Below are positions 26,375 to 35,204 of a stretch of DNA of 48,021 bases, piece after piece. The position numbers and the translations under genes were made by a program. The stretch lies in contig VGDZ01000017.1 of the NCBI GenBank assembly GCA_016869515.1, forward strand, positions 1 to 48,021, written 5' to 3'. Source of the DNA: Alphaproteobacteria bacterium (GTDB lineage Bacteria > Pseudomonadota > Alphaproteobacteria > VGDZ01). The notes below the pieces were generated by a model. It was not told the origin of the DNA. It ran no database searches and was given only the letters and a program-made list of their open reading frames with translations. Each line of letters opens with the position of its first letter. Position 1 is the stretch's first letter.

Positions 26375-27415
26375 TCAAGTACGGAAGTAGCGCGAATGCC
26401 GTTCCTTGATCTTTTCGGCCTCGTCGGCCACCGCCGCGGCGTCGTCCTTCAGCACCTTGATCGCATCCAGCGCCGGCAGGTCGGGCGCGACCTTGGTCTG
26501 GCGGTGATAGGAGCGCATGCCGGCGCTGTCGATCAGCATCTGCTGGCCCGCGCGCGAGAACATGTGGCTTTGGTAAAGCCGCGCCGCATTGGGATTGGGC
26601 GCGGCCTTCAGCACCGCCGACGGGCTGATGATCACAGGCGTGCCCTCGCGCGCATAGATGATCTCGACCGGGTTGCCTTCGCGCTTGACCTGCAGCAGCA
26701 CGTATTCGTTGCCGTCGACCTGGATGGCGCGCTCGCCGAGCGACAGCTTCTTGGGCGGCTCGGTCGAGGACTGCACCTGCATCACGCGCTGCCCGGCCAG
26801 CTTTTCGAAGAACTCCCAGCCCAGTTCGCGCGAGATCTGGAACACGCCGGTCAGGGCTGTGCCGCTGTAGTTGGGATTGGCCTTGACCATCCGGCCGGCC
26901 CATTTCGGATCGAGCAGGTCGCGATAGCCCTTGGGCGCGTCCTCGGCCTTGATCAGCTTGGTGTTGTAGCCCATCACCGACAGCGACAGCCGCCAGGAGG
27001 CATAGGTGCCGTCGGGATCGTACTGCTCCTTGGGGAAATGCAGCACCACGTCTTCCGGCAGATAGGGCGCCAGCCAGCCCTGGCGCTTCCAGATCACGAA
27101 ATGCGCCGCGTCCGAGGTGGTGATGACGTCGGCGACGCGGATATTGCTGCCGTATTCCTGGCCCAGGCGCTGGAACAGCCGCTCCGAGCCCGAGCGTTCG
27201 ACCTGGACCTTGATGCCGGGATAGGCGGCCTCGAAATGCTTGGCCACCTTCTCGGCCATCTGCAGCTCGATCGAGGTGTAGACCACCACCTTGCCTTCCT
27301 TGCGGGCGGCGGCGATCAGCTCGGGGGTAATCTTGCTCGGCTCGACCGCCGAGGCGGCGATCGGGGCCAACAGGGCGGCGGCGAGGGCCATCAGGAAATT
27401 GCGGGCGCGGCTCAT
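26375..27415 (-). CDS. ABC transporter substrate-binding protein (Fe3+/AfuA-like family)
   Basis: A 346-residue exported protein. A Sec signal ends near APIAASA. The mature domain has EGKVVVYTSIELQMAEKVAKHF and GIKVQVERSGSERLFQRL, the opening of the AfuA/FbpA-like family, then ADVITTSDAAHFVIWKRQG and YREGTPVII-like segments near residue 265. The gene lies between its ATPase and permease genes, so the importer order is ATPase, binding protein, permease. The ligand is unknown; many such proteins bind organic anions rather than iron. Confidence 0.9.
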   Translation of the reverse strand: MSRARNFLMALAAALLAPIAASAVEPSKITPELIAAARKEGKVVVYTSIELQMAEKVAKHFEAAYPGIKVQVERSGSERLFQRLGQEYGSNIRVADVITTSDAAHFVIWKRQGWLAPYLPEDVVLHFPKEQYDPDGTYASWRLSLSVMGYNTKLIKAEDAPKGYRDLLDPKWAGRMVKANPNYSGTALTGVFQISRELGWEFFEKLAGQRVMQVQSSTEPPKKLSLGERAIQVDGNEYVLLQVKREGNPVEIIYAREGTPVIISPSAVLKAAPNPNAARLYQSHMFSRAGQQMLIDSAGMRSYHRQTKVAPDLPALDAIKVLKDDAAAVADEAEKIKERHSRYFRT

Positions 27416-27447
27416 GTCACGTCCTTTCGGTTGGGTGCGATCCTCGG

Positions 27448-28503
27448 TCATTCGGCCAGGGCAAGGCAATGGCGCTCGGGCAAGCCGACCCAGGCGCGAG
27501 CGCCGACCGCGAGGTCGGTCTCGGGCGTGGTGGTGACGCGCAGCTGCGAACCGTCGGCCAGTTCCACCAGATAGTCGTTGCTGGCGCCGAGAAAGACCCG
27601 GCGCCGGATGGTCACCGCGGCGGTATTGGCCGTGCCCTCGGCCCGGTTCGCGGCCAGCGCGATCTGGTGCATGCGGATCGAGACCACCAGATCGCCCGTG
27701 GCCGGCACGCTGGCGCAGCGCAAGGCCAGATCGCCGACCGCGACGTGCTGGGCGTCCAGCCGGCGGGCCTTGAGGATGTTGGTGCCGCCGATGAAGCGGG
27801 CGACGAAGGCCGAGGCCGGGCGGTTGTAGATCGTCTCGGGCGGCCCGGCCTGTTCGATGCGGCCGTGGTTCATCACCACGATCAGGTCGGCGGTGCTCAT
27901 CGCCTCGGCCTGGTCGTGGGTGACGTAAAGCGTGGTGTAGCGATAGCGATCGTGCAGCCGGCGCAATTCGAACCGCATCTCCTCGCGCAGGTTGGCGTCC
28001 AAGTTCGACAGCGGCTCGTCCAGCAGCAGGATCTCGGGCTCGACGATCAGGGCGCGGGCCAGCGCCACGCGCTGCTGCTGGCCGCCCGACAGCTCGCCCG
28101 GATAGCGCTCGGCCAGCGCCTCCATGCGGATCGCCTTGAGGAACTCCTCGACCTTGGCGCGGATCGCCTCGCGACCCAGGCCGCGCAGCACCAGGCCGTA
28201 GGCGACATTGTCGAAGAGCGTCATATGCGGCCACAAGGCGTAGCTCTGGAAGATCATCGACATGGCACGCCGCTCGGGCGGAAGGCTGGCGCGGGCGTCG
28301 GACAGCAGTTTGCCGCCGACCGCGATCGTGCCGCCATCGGGCTCGATGAAGCCCGCCACCAGCCGCAGCGTCGTGGTCTTGCCGCAGCCCGAGGGTCCCA
28401 GCAGGCAGCACAGCAGGCCGTGCTCGACCTTGAGGTCGATGCCGTCGACCGCCGCCACCGTGCCGAAGCGCTTGGTCAGCCCGCCGAGGACCAGATCGGC
28501 CAT
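27448..28503 (-). CDS. ABC transporter ATP-binding protein
   Basis: A 351-residue ATPase with Walker A GPSGCGKTTT (36-45), Q-loop FQSYALWPHMT, signature LSGGQQQR (138-145), Walker B ILLLDEPLSNLD and an H-loop THDQAEAMS. The C-terminal third forms a TOBE-like domain. The ATG at 28503, 7 nt past the crotonase stop, starts the conserved ADLVLGGLTKRFG strand; an earlier in-frame start would overlap the crotonase gene by 107 nt. Confidence 0.93.
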   Translation of the reverse strand: MADLVLGGLTKRFGTVAAVDGIDLKVEHGLLCCLLGPSGCGKTTTLRLVAGFIEPDGGTIAVGGKLLSDARASLPPERRAMSMIFQSYALWPHMTLFDNVAYGLVLRGLGREAIRAKVEEFLKAIRMEALAERYPGELSGGQQQRVALARALIVEPEILLLDEPLSNLDANLREEMRFELRRLHDRYRYTTLYVTHDQAEAMSTADLIVVMNHGRIEQAGPPETIYNRPASAFVARFIGGTNILKARRLDAQHVAVGDLALRCASVPATGDLVVSIRMHQIALAANRAEGTANTAAVTIRRRVFLGASNDYLVELADGSQLRVTTTPETDLAVGARAWVGLPERHCLALAE

Positions 28504-28510
28504 CGCCGGC

Positions 28511-29296
28511 TCAGCGCCCGAGGAAGCGCGGCTTGCGCTTTTCCATGAAGGCGCGGCGGCCTTCGACATAGTCCTGGCTGGCGAAGCAGGCGGCCACCGC
28601 GCGCTCGCAGGCGGCAAGGTCGCGCCGTTCGGGATCCTTGACCGTCTCCTGGACGATGCGCTTGACCGCGGCCACGGTCAGCGGCGCATTGTCGGCGATG
28701 GTCGCGGCCATGTCCTCGACCGCCTTGTCCAATTCGCCGTCCGGCAGGACATAGTTGACCAGGCCCATCGCCAGCGCCTCGGCCGCGCCGTAGCGGCGCG
28801 CGCTGTAGAAGATCTCCTTGGCGCGGCTGGGGCCGACTAGGTCGACGAAACGCTTGAGGCCGTTGAAGCCGTAACCCAGGCCCAGCTTGGCCGCGGGCAG
28901 CGAGAAACTGGAAGCCTCGGTGCAGAAGCGCATGTCGCAGGCCACCGCCAGGCCGAGTCCGCCGCCGATGCAGAAGCCGCGGATCATGGCGATGGTCGGC
29001 TTGGGCAGGTCGTAGATCGTGCCGTACATGCGATCGACCGTGGCGTTGTAGCGCGCCACCGCCTCCTCCGACGCGCGCTCGCTTTCGAATTTCGAGATGT
29101 CGGCGCCCGAGACGAAGGCCTTGCCGCCGGCGCCGGTGACGACCACCACCCGGATTTCGGGATCGGCCACGAAATCCGCCAGGATGCGCTCGACCGCCTC
29201 CCACATCTCCAGCGACACGGCGTTGTGCTTCTCGGGATTGTTGAAGGTCATGATCCCGATTCCGCCGCGCTTGTGGGACAGCATCTTGTCGGTCAT
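28511..29296 (-). CDS. Crotonase (enoyl-CoA hydratase/isomerase) family protein
   Basis: A 261-residue crotonase-fold protein. The CoA/oxyanion motifs are present: AFVSGADISKFES (61-73) and GFCIGGGLGLAVACD (107-121). The two Glu residues of true enoyl-CoA hydratases are missing: the positions are Gly115 and Ala135 (FSLPAAKLG). A hydratase reaction by the usual mechanism is therefore unlikely. The family also includes isomerases, lyases, dehalogenases and thioesterases. It lies between a CoA-transferase gene and an ABC importer, so a CoA-linked step in catabolism of the imported acid is a reasonable guess. Confidence 0.88.
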   Translation of the reverse strand: MTDKMLSHKRGGIGIMTFNNPEKHNAVSLEMWEAVERILADFVADPEIRVVVVTGAGGKAFVSGADISKFESERASEEAVARYNATVDRMYGTIYDLPKPTIAMIRGFCIGGGLGLAVACDMRFCTEASSFSLPAAKLGLGYGFNGLKRFVDLVGPSRAKEIFYSARRYGAAEALAMGLVNYVLPDGELDKAVEDMAATIADNAPLTVAAVKRIVQETVKDPERRDLAACERAVAACFASQDYVEGRRAFMEKRKPRFLGR

Positions 29297-29305
29297 GGCG
29301 CTTTC

Positions 29306-30496
29306 CTAGATGGCGCGCTGGTCGCGCAGGGATTCGATCTCGGCCGGGGCGAAGCCGAACTCGGCCAGCACCTGTTCGGTGTGCTGGCCGAGCGCGGGCG
29401 GCGGACCGGCCAGGCGGCTGGGCGTGCGGCTGAGCTTGAAGGGCTGGGCGACCAGGGTCAGCGGCGGCGCGGCGCCCTCGACCTTGGCTGCCATGCCGAG
29501 ATGCCGCACCTGGGGATCGGCGAAGACGGCGTCGATCGAATTGATCGGGCCCGAGGGCACGCCGGCGGCGTTAAGCGCCGCCACCCATTCGGCGCTGGTC
29601 TTGCCGGCGATGCGCGCCTGGATCAACGCGTTGAGCGCGTCGCGGTTCCTCGAACGCAAATCGCCGGTCTTGAAGTCGGGATGCGCCAGCCACTCCGGCG
29701 CGCCTACGGTCTGGCAGAAGCGTTCCCAGATCTTCTGGCCGGTGGCGGCGATGTTGATGTGGCCGTCGGCGGTCTTGAACACGCCGGTCGGGATGCTGGT
29801 CGGATGGTTGTTGCCGGCCTGGCCGGCGACCTCGCCCTTGACCAGAAAGCGCGAGGCCTGGAAGTCGAGCATGAAGATCTGCGCCTGCAACAGCGAGGTC
29901 TGCACCCACTGTCCCTGGCCCGAGACCTCGCGCTCCAGCAGCGCCACCAGAATGCCCTGGGCGCAGAATACGCCCGCGGTCAGGTCGGCGACCGGAATCC
30001 CGACCCGCACCGGCCCCTGGCCAGGCAAGCCGGTGATCGACATCAGCCCGCCCATGCCCTGGGCGATCTGATCGAACCCCGGCCGCTCGCGATAGGGCCC
30101 GGTCTCGCCGAAGCCCGAGATCGAGGCATAGACCAGCCGCGGGTTGATCGCCTTGAGGCTGTCGTAATCGATGCCGAGCCGGTGCTTGACGTCGGGGCGG
30201 AAGTTCTCGACCACGACGTCGGCCTTGGCGGCGAGGCGGCGGAAGGCGGCGGCGCCGGCCGGCGATTTGAGATCGAGGACGATGGCGCGCTTGTTGCGGT
30301 GCAGGTTCTGGAAGTCCGAGCCACCGCGCGGCCCGCCCATGGCCTCGCCTTCGCCTTCGACCGCCGGGCTTTCGATCTTGATCACATTGGCGCCCCAGTC
30401 GGCCAATTGCCGCACCGCGGTCGGGCCCGAACGCACCCGCGTCAGATCGAGCACCACGAAGCGCGAAAGCGCCGTCGAAGCCTGCACCGCAGCCAT
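29306..30496 (-). CDS. CaiB/BaiF (family III) CoA-transferase
   Basis: A 396-residue protein with the family order: VLDLTRVRSGPTAVRQLADWGA, NKRAIVLDLKSPAG, VVENFRPDV, YASISGFGETGPY and the active-site Asp171 in GIPVADLTAG. These enzymes move CoA between carboxylic acids. The ATG at 30496 has GGGGGAG 9 nt upstream, better than an in-frame TTG seven codons earlier. The gene follows the polyamine-type importer and precedes the crotonase gene, suggesting activation of an imported carboxylate. Confidence 0.92.
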   Translation of the reverse strand: MAAVQASTALSRFVVLDLTRVRSGPTAVRQLADWGANVIKIESPAVEGEGEAMGGPRGGSDFQNLHRNKRAIVLDLKSPAGAAAFRRLAAKADVVVENFRPDVKHRLGIDYDSLKAINPRLVYASISGFGETGPYRERPGFDQIAQGMGGLMSITGLPGQGPVRVGIPVADLTAGVFCAQGILVALLEREVSGQGQWVQTSLLQAQIFMLDFQASRFLVKGEVAGQAGNNHPTSIPTGVFKTADGHINIAATGQKIWERFCQTVGAPEWLAHPDFKTGDLRSRNRDALNALIQARIAGKTSAEWVAALNAAGVPSGPINSIDAVFADPQVRHLGMAAKVEGAAPPLTLVAQPFKLSRTPSRLAGPPPALGQHTEQVLAEFGFAPAEIESLRDQRAI

Positions 30497-30507
30497 GTCG
30501 AACCGCT

Positions 30508-30523
30508 CCCCCGCCAATGGGGG
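30508..30523 (-). promoter_or_regulatory. Small hairpin covering the Shine-Dalgarno of the CoA-transferase gene
   Basis: CCCCC (30508-30512) can pair with GGGGG (30519-30523) across a 6-nt loop. On the transcribed minus strand the GGGGG of the ribosome site at 30508-30512 would be one arm. If formed, this would reduce initiation. The stem is short and the effect is speculative. Confidence 0.3.
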
Positions 30524-30582
30524 CGCAGACTAGCAGACGGCTTCGTGGCGAAACAATTGTCGCGAGATGAACCGAAGGCGGT

Positions 30583-31371
30583 CTAGAAGCGCATCGCCCT
30601 GAGGCCGACCAACCGGTCGACCAGCACCACCGCGCCCAAGGTCATCAGGATCGACACCACCGAGGCGGCGGCGGTGGTCGGATCGAATCCCCAGCGCAGA
30701 TAGTCGAACAGCTGCATCGGCAAGGGCGTCGAGCCGATGCCCTTGAGCAGCAGCGAGATCGAGACGTTGTCGAACGAGATGATGAAGGCGAACAGCGCGC
30801 CGTTGATCACGCCGGGCTTGATCAGCGGCAGGGTGATGCGCAGGAAAGTCATCCAGGGCGAAGCGCCGAGCGAACGCGCCGCCTCCTCCAGCGAGGGCGA
30901 GAGGTTGTAAAGCGAGGCCGTCACCTGCAGGAACACGAACGGAATGCAGACCACGACATGGCCGATGAACAAGCCCGCCACCGACTTGGTGCCGATGCCG
31001 ATCTGGTAATAGAAGAACAGCAGCGCGATCGCCGTCAGGATCTCGGGCAGCAGCAAGGGCGCCAGCACGTAGAGCCGGAAAGCCTCGCGCCAGCGCCCGG
31101 CGAAACGGACGTAATAGAGCGCGGCCGGCGTGCCGATCAGCACCGACGCCACGGTCGCCGCCACGCCCAGCACCAGCGACAGCCGGAAGGATTCCATGAA
31201 CGGCTCGGACTCGAAGAACGCCACATACCAGCGCAGCGAGAAGCCCTCGGGCGGAAAGCGCAGGGCGCGGGTCGAATTGAACGAGGCCATCACCACGATC
31301 GCGATCGGCAGCATCAGAAAGACGTAGACCGCGCCGATCAAGCCCCCGAACAGGCCGCGCCAGAGCTTCAC
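30583..31371 (-). CDS. ABC transporter permease, PotC type
   Basis: A 262-residue membrane protein with six helices and the EAA loop LEEAARSLGASPWMTFLRITLP near residue 165. FNSTRALRFPPEGFSLRWY after helix 1 is typical of PotC/YdcV-like permeases of spermidine/putrescine-type importers. It starts with GTG at 31371 and overlaps the partner permease gene by 4 nt (GTGA). Confidence 0.92.
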   Translation of the reverse strand: MKLWRGLFGGLIGAVYVFLMLPIAIVVMASFNSTRALRFPPEGFSLRWYVAFFESEPFMESFRLSLVLGVAATVASVLIGTPAALYYVRFAGRWREAFRLYVLAPLLLPEILTAIALLFFYYQIGIGTKSVAGLFIGHVVVCIPFVFLQVTASLYNLSPSLEEAARSLGASPWMTFLRITLPLIKPGVINGALFAFIISFDNVSISLLLKGIGSTPLPMQLFDYLRWGFDPTTAAASVVSILMTLGAVVLVDRLVGLRAMRF

Positions 31372-32213
31372 GACTGCCCCCTGAGGACGCGACCCGACAG
31401 TCGGGCGTAAAGCCACACCACCATCAGCCCGACCAGCGACAGCACCAACGCCAGGGCGGCGCCGAACGGCCACAGGAACAGCTCCAACTGATGCACCACC
31501 ACCGTGGTGGTGGTGTGCACCCGGCCTGCGCCCAAGAGCAGCGGCGTGACATAGGCGCCGCAAGCCAGCACGAACACCAGGATGCAGCCCGACTGGATGC
31601 CCGGCATCGACAGCGGCAGCAGCACACGCAGGAAGACGCGGCGCTTGTCGGCGCCCAGCGAGCGCGCCGCCTCCTCCAGCCGCGGATCGATGCCCTGGAT
31701 CGCGCCCATCAGCGGCAACACCATGAAGGGCAGGAAGATATGCACCAGCGCCAGCACCACGCCGAACTCGTTGTACATCAGCTGCAAGCGCGGCAGGTCG
31801 AGCTGGCGCATGGCCTGGTTGATCAGGCCGTTATTGGCCAAGAGGATGATCCAGCCGAAGGTGCGAATGACGACGCCCACCAGCAGCGGCGACAGCACCA
31901 GCCCGTAGAGCACCCCGCGCCAGCGCGACTCGGTGCGGGCGAGATGGAAGGCGACGGGATAGGCCAGCGCCAAGGTGATGAGGGTGATCATCGCCGCCAA
32001 GCGCAGCGTGTCGAGCAAGGTGACGACATAGAGCGGGTCGGTCGCCGCCTTGACGAAATTGTCGGTGGTGAAGCCGGGGCCGTAGGCCTGCGTGGTCGAG
32101 GGCTGGCGCAGGCTCATGACGACAATGTTGAGATAGGGCACCATGAAAAAGCCGAACACCATGGCGCCGACCGGCGCCGCCAGCAGCCATTTGGCGCGGG
32201 CGATGCCGCTCAC
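31368..32213 (-). CDS. ABC transporter permease, PotB type
   Basis: A 281-residue membrane protein with six helices and the EAA loop LEEAARSLGADKRRVFLRVLLP near residue 180. It pairs with the PotC-type protein as a heterodimer. The GTG start at 32213 overlaps the ATPase stop codon (GTGA), as elsewhere in this operon. A run of HTTTTVVVHQLELFLWPFGAA before the last helix matches PotB relatives. Confidence 0.92.
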   Translation of the reverse strand: MSGIARAKWLLAAPVGAMVFGFFMVPYLNIVVMSLRQPSTTQAYGPGFTTDNFVKAATDPLYVVTLLDTLRLAAMITLITLALAYPVAFHLARTESRWRGVLYGLVLSPLLVGVVIRTFGWIILLANNGLINQAMRQLDLPRLQLMYNEFGVVLALVHIFLPFMVLPLMGAIQGIDPRLEEAARSLGADKRRVFLRVLLPLSMPGIQSGCILVFVLACGAYVTPLLLGAGRVHTTTTVVVHQLELFLWPFGAALALVLSLVGLMVVWLYARLSGRVLRGQS

Positions 32214-33277
32214 GCCACGTCTTCGCGCACCAGCCAGGCGCGCTCGGCCGGCAGGCGCACGCCGATTTCGGCGCCGACGGCGTGGGCGGCATGGGCCGGC
32301 TGCTGGACGATCAGCAGGCTGCCATCGCTCATCCGCACGCGGAATTCGGCCAGATTGCCGAGGAAATAACGGCTCTCGATCCGGCCCGGAAAGCAGCCGG
32401 CATCGGTTTTGTTCGCATGCAGTTCGATCGCCTCGGGCCGGATCATGGCGCTGGCGCGATCGCCGACGGCGGGCGCGAAGCCGCTGCCGCAAGACACCGG
32501 CCCCATCGCGGTGTCGATCCGCCAGCGGCCGTTGCCGCCGCCGGCGACGCGGCCGTCGAGCAGGTTGGACTGGCCGATGAAGTTCGACACCGCCCGGGTC
32601 GCCGGCCGGTCGTAGACGTCCTCGGCCGAACCGATCTGATGGATGCGGCCCTCGAACATGACGACGATGCGGTCCGACATCACCATCGCCTCGGCCTGGT
32701 CATGGGTGACGTAGAGCGTGGTGATGCCGACCCGCCGCTGCAGCGAGCGGATGAAGAAACGCATCTCGTCGCGCAGCTTGGCGTCGAGATTGGCCAAGGG
32801 CTCGTCGAGCAACAACAGCTTGGGCTCGATCACCAGCGCGCGCGCCAGCGCCACGCGTTGCTGCTGCCCGCCCGAGAGCTGGCGCGGATAGCGTTCCTCG
32901 TAGCCGACCAGCTGCACCATCGCCAGCACGTCGGCGACCTTCTTGGCGCGGGCCGCGGCGCCGATGCCGCGCATCTCGGGACCGAAGCCCAGGTTCTCGC
33001 GCACCGTCATGTGCGGAAACAACGCATAGTTCTGGAACACCATGCCGATGTCGCGCTTCTCCGGCGGCAAGGGCACGACATCGGTGCCGTCGAAGGCGAT
33101 GCGGCCGCCGCTCGGCTGCTCGAAGCCGGCGACGCAGCGCAAGGTGGTGGTCTTGCCGCAGCCCGAGGGGCCGAGCAGCGAGACCAGCTCGCCCTCGGCC
33201 ACCTCGAGATCGACGCCGCGAACGGCGGCGACCTCGCCGAACCGCTTTTCCAGCCCGGCGATCCTAAGCTGGGTCAT
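32210..33277 (-). CDS. ABC transporter ATP-binding protein, PotA type
   Basis: A 355-residue ATPase with Walker A GPSGCGKTTT (36-45), Q-loop FQNYALFPHMT, signature LSGGQQQR (134-141), Walker B LLLLDEPLANLDA and H-loop THDQAEAMV. The C-terminal TOBE domain (about 275-355) includes AMIRPEAIELH. It starts 15 nt past the binding-protein gene and overlaps the first permease gene. Confidence 0.94.
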   Translation of the reverse strand: MTQLRIAGLEKRFGEVAAVRGVDLEVAEGELVSLLGPSGCGKTTTLRCVAGFEQPSGGRIAFDGTDVVPLPPEKRDIGMVFQNYALFPHMTVRENLGFGPEMRGIGAAARAKKVADVLAMVQLVGYEERYPRQLSGGQQQRVALARALVIEPKLLLLDEPLANLDAKLRDEMRFFIRSLQRRVGITTLYVTHDQAEAMVMSDRIVVMFEGRIHQIGSAEDVYDRPATRAVSNFIGQSNLLDGRVAGGGNGRWRIDTAMGPVSCGSGFAPAVGDRASAMIRPEAIELHANKTDAGCFPGRIESRYFLGNLAEFRVRMSDGSLLIVQQPAHAAHAVGAEIGVRLPAERAWLVREDVA

Positions 33278-33292
33278 GCCGACGCCGGCGGG

Positions 33293-34333
33293 CTAGCGCA
33301 TCACCCGGTTCCAGCGCTCGGTCACCGTGTCGCGCTGCGCGTTCGCCGCCTGCCAGTCCCATTTCAGGATCTTGGGAATGTCGGCGACGCCGATGGTCAC
33401 TTCCTTGCGCAGCGCCTCGGGGACCTGGACCTTGCGGTTGACCGGCGTCAGGAAGAATTCGCTGACGCATTGCGCCTGGATGTCGGGGCGAAGGACGTAG
33501 TTGAAGTATTTGCAAGCCGCCTCGCGGTTGCCGCCATGCTTGAGCAGGTTGAAGGACTGCTCGAACATGAACATGCCCTCCTCCGGCGCGACGAACTCGA
33601 CCGGGGCGCCGCCGCGCTTGAGGCGCACGGTCTCGGGCATGTCGAGAATCGCGACCGAGATCTCGCCGCGCACCAGGAGCTGGCCCATGGTGCCCGAGAA
33701 GTCGACCTGCGGGAACGGCTTCAGCTTCTCGATCTCGCGGAAGCCGGCGTCGAAATCCAGCGCCCCCGAGCCGTAGATCTTGCTGATCAGCATCAGGAAC
33801 ATGTAGCCGGCCGAATTGGCCAACTGGTACATGCCGAGCTGGCCCTTGAACTCGCGATTGGTCCACAGATCCTTCCACGACTTGGGCGGGGTCTTGACCA
33901 TGTCCTTGCGGTAGGCCAGCCCGATCGGCGAGATCAGTCCGAAGACGCCGTTGTTGTTGGCCAGCTTCACCGACGAATCGACATCGGCCAAGTTGGGCAC
34001 CAGCGATTCCGGCCAGGGATCGAAATAGCCTTCGGCGCGCAACAGCGCGGCGAAGATCTCGTTCATCATGATGAAGGGATAGGGCGGTTTCTCGACGCCG
34101 GCAGCCCGGAAGTTGGCGGTCCAGGTGCGCGCCAGGCCGGTGTCGTAACGGGTCTTGATGCCGGATTCGCGCTCGAAGGCGGGCAGTATCTTCTGGCGCC
34201 AGAACTGTTCCCAAGAACCGCCATAGCCGTTGACGATCAGCTCCTGCTGCTGGGCCATGGCCAGTCTCTGGCCAGCCAGCAAGCCGGCCGCAAGGCCGCC
34301 GCCCATTACTGCGCGCCGAGTCAATTCCGACAT
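33293..34333 (-). CDS. ABC transporter substrate-binding protein, PotD/PotF-like
   Basis: A 346-residue exported protein. The N-terminus (SELTRRAVMGGGLAAGLLAG) looks like a Tat-type or arginine-rich Sec signal cleaved near AMAQQ. The mature part has LIVNGYGGSWEQFWRQKILPAFE, SPIGLAYRKDMVKTPPKSWKDL, and AACKYFNYVLRPDIQAQC, typical of spermidine/putrescine-type binding proteins. In related clusters the ligand is often not a polyamine, so the substrate is open. It has a strong ribosome site (GGAGGGAAC). Confidence 0.92.
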   Translation of the reverse strand: MSELTRRAVMGGGLAAGLLAGQRLAMAQQQELIVNGYGGSWEQFWRQKILPAFERESGIKTRYDTGLARTWTANFRAAGVEKPPYPFIMMNEIFAALLRAEGYFDPWPESLVPNLADVDSSVKLANNNGVFGLISPIGLAYRKDMVKTPPKSWKDLWTNREFKGQLGMYQLANSAGYMFLMLISKIYGSGALDFDAGFREIEKLKPFPQVDFSGTMGQLLVRGEISVAILDMPETVRLKRGGAPVEFVAPEEGMFMFEQSFNLLKHGGNREAACKYFNYVLRPDIQAQCVSEFFLTPVNRKVQVPEALRKEVTIGVADIPKILKWDWQAANAQRDTVTERWNRVMR

Positions 34334-34392
34334 TTTCGTTCCCTCCGTTGCGGATCGCGCCTAGGCGCGTCCGGGTTCGAACATTGTGGCGA

Positions 34393-34415
34393 CGGCTCGG
34401 GGTCTTGTCGAGCCG
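34393..34415. promoter_or_regulatory. Stem-loop between the AroM-like and PotD-like genes
   Basis: CGGCTCG (34393-34399) and CGAGCCG (34409-34415) form a 7-bp perfect stem with a 9-nt loop, in the 113-nt gap between the two genes. There is no U-run. It could dampen read-through or protect mRNA ends. Confidence 0.35.
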
Positions 34416-34446
34416 CCGCCCGGTCCGTCTGCCGAAACGGCTCGAT

Positions 34447-35118
34447 CTAGTCGAGCAGTTCGCGCATCACCCGCGCCGTGGCCGAGACCGCCAGCATGGT
34501 CGGCACCGCGATCTCGGACTTGACCGCGGCCTTGAGCGCCGGCGAGTAGCTCATGCAATCCATCGCCACCACCGCCGGCGCCTTGGCCTTGAGCCGGCGG
34601 GCGACCGCCGCCGCCTCGTCGGGACCGGCGCTCGGCGTCAGCGCCTCGGCCACGATCTCGACTCCAGGCCGCACCCATTTCGCGGTCAGCTTGCCGATCT
34701 GCTCGGGCAGCGGCACCAACAGGCCCAGCCGGCCGGCGGGCAGCAGCCCGGCCGCCAATCCGCTGAGGATGCGCGAGGGAAACAGTACGCCCTCGTCGCC
34801 CGGCATGGGCGGAAAGTCGCCGGTGCAGGCGAAGACGATCGCATCGCAGCCATCGGCCCGCAGCTTGGCGAGCGTCGCCGCGGCATGCTCGAGCACGTGG
34901 CGCTTCGAGATCTTGACGTCGCGCGCGCCGCGCAGCCGGGTGTAGAGCGTGTCGCCGCCGCTTTCCGGGGGACGCGCCGCGATCTCGGCCTCGGACACAT
35001 CGTCGAGACAGCCGCGCAGCTTGACCCGCGTGCCGGGCGGGGCGTGGGCGGCGAACATGTCGGCGATGTCGTCGCGCGGCGCCTGGCCGATGGTGGCGAT
35101 GCCGAGAGTGCGTGCCAT
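34447..35118 (-). CDS. AroM family protein
   Basis: A 223-residue protein of the Asp/Glu/hydantoin-racemase-like superfamily. It begins RTLGIATIGQAPRDDI and has GGDTLYTRLRGARDVKISKR, VFACTGDFPP, FPSRIL, GLLVPLPEQ and a second Cys in VAMDCMSYSP, all in the order seen in E. coli AroM. AroM has no proven function. The two Cys residues are where racemases of this fold have their catalytic pair, so an enzyme role is possible. It is the first gene of the long minus-strand run and may be transcribed with the importer genes after it. Confidence 0.82.
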   Translation of the reverse strand: MARTLGIATIGQAPRDDIADMFAAHAPPGTRVKLRGCLDDVSEAEIAARPPESGGDTLYTRLRGARDVKISKRHVLEHAAATLAKLRADGCDAIVFACTGDFPPMPGDEGVLFPSRILSGLAAGLLPAGRLGLLVPLPEQIGKLTAKWVRPGVEIVAEALTPSAGPDEAAAVARRLKAKAPAVVAMDCMSYSPALKAAVKSEIAVPTMLAVSATARVMRELLD

Positions 35119-35204
35119 GGCGGTACCTCCGCTGGGATCGCGTCCACTATAGCGAAGCCGCCGGAAAAGAGGACAGGTGCTGCGGCTTGACTTGGGTTCG
35201 GGTC

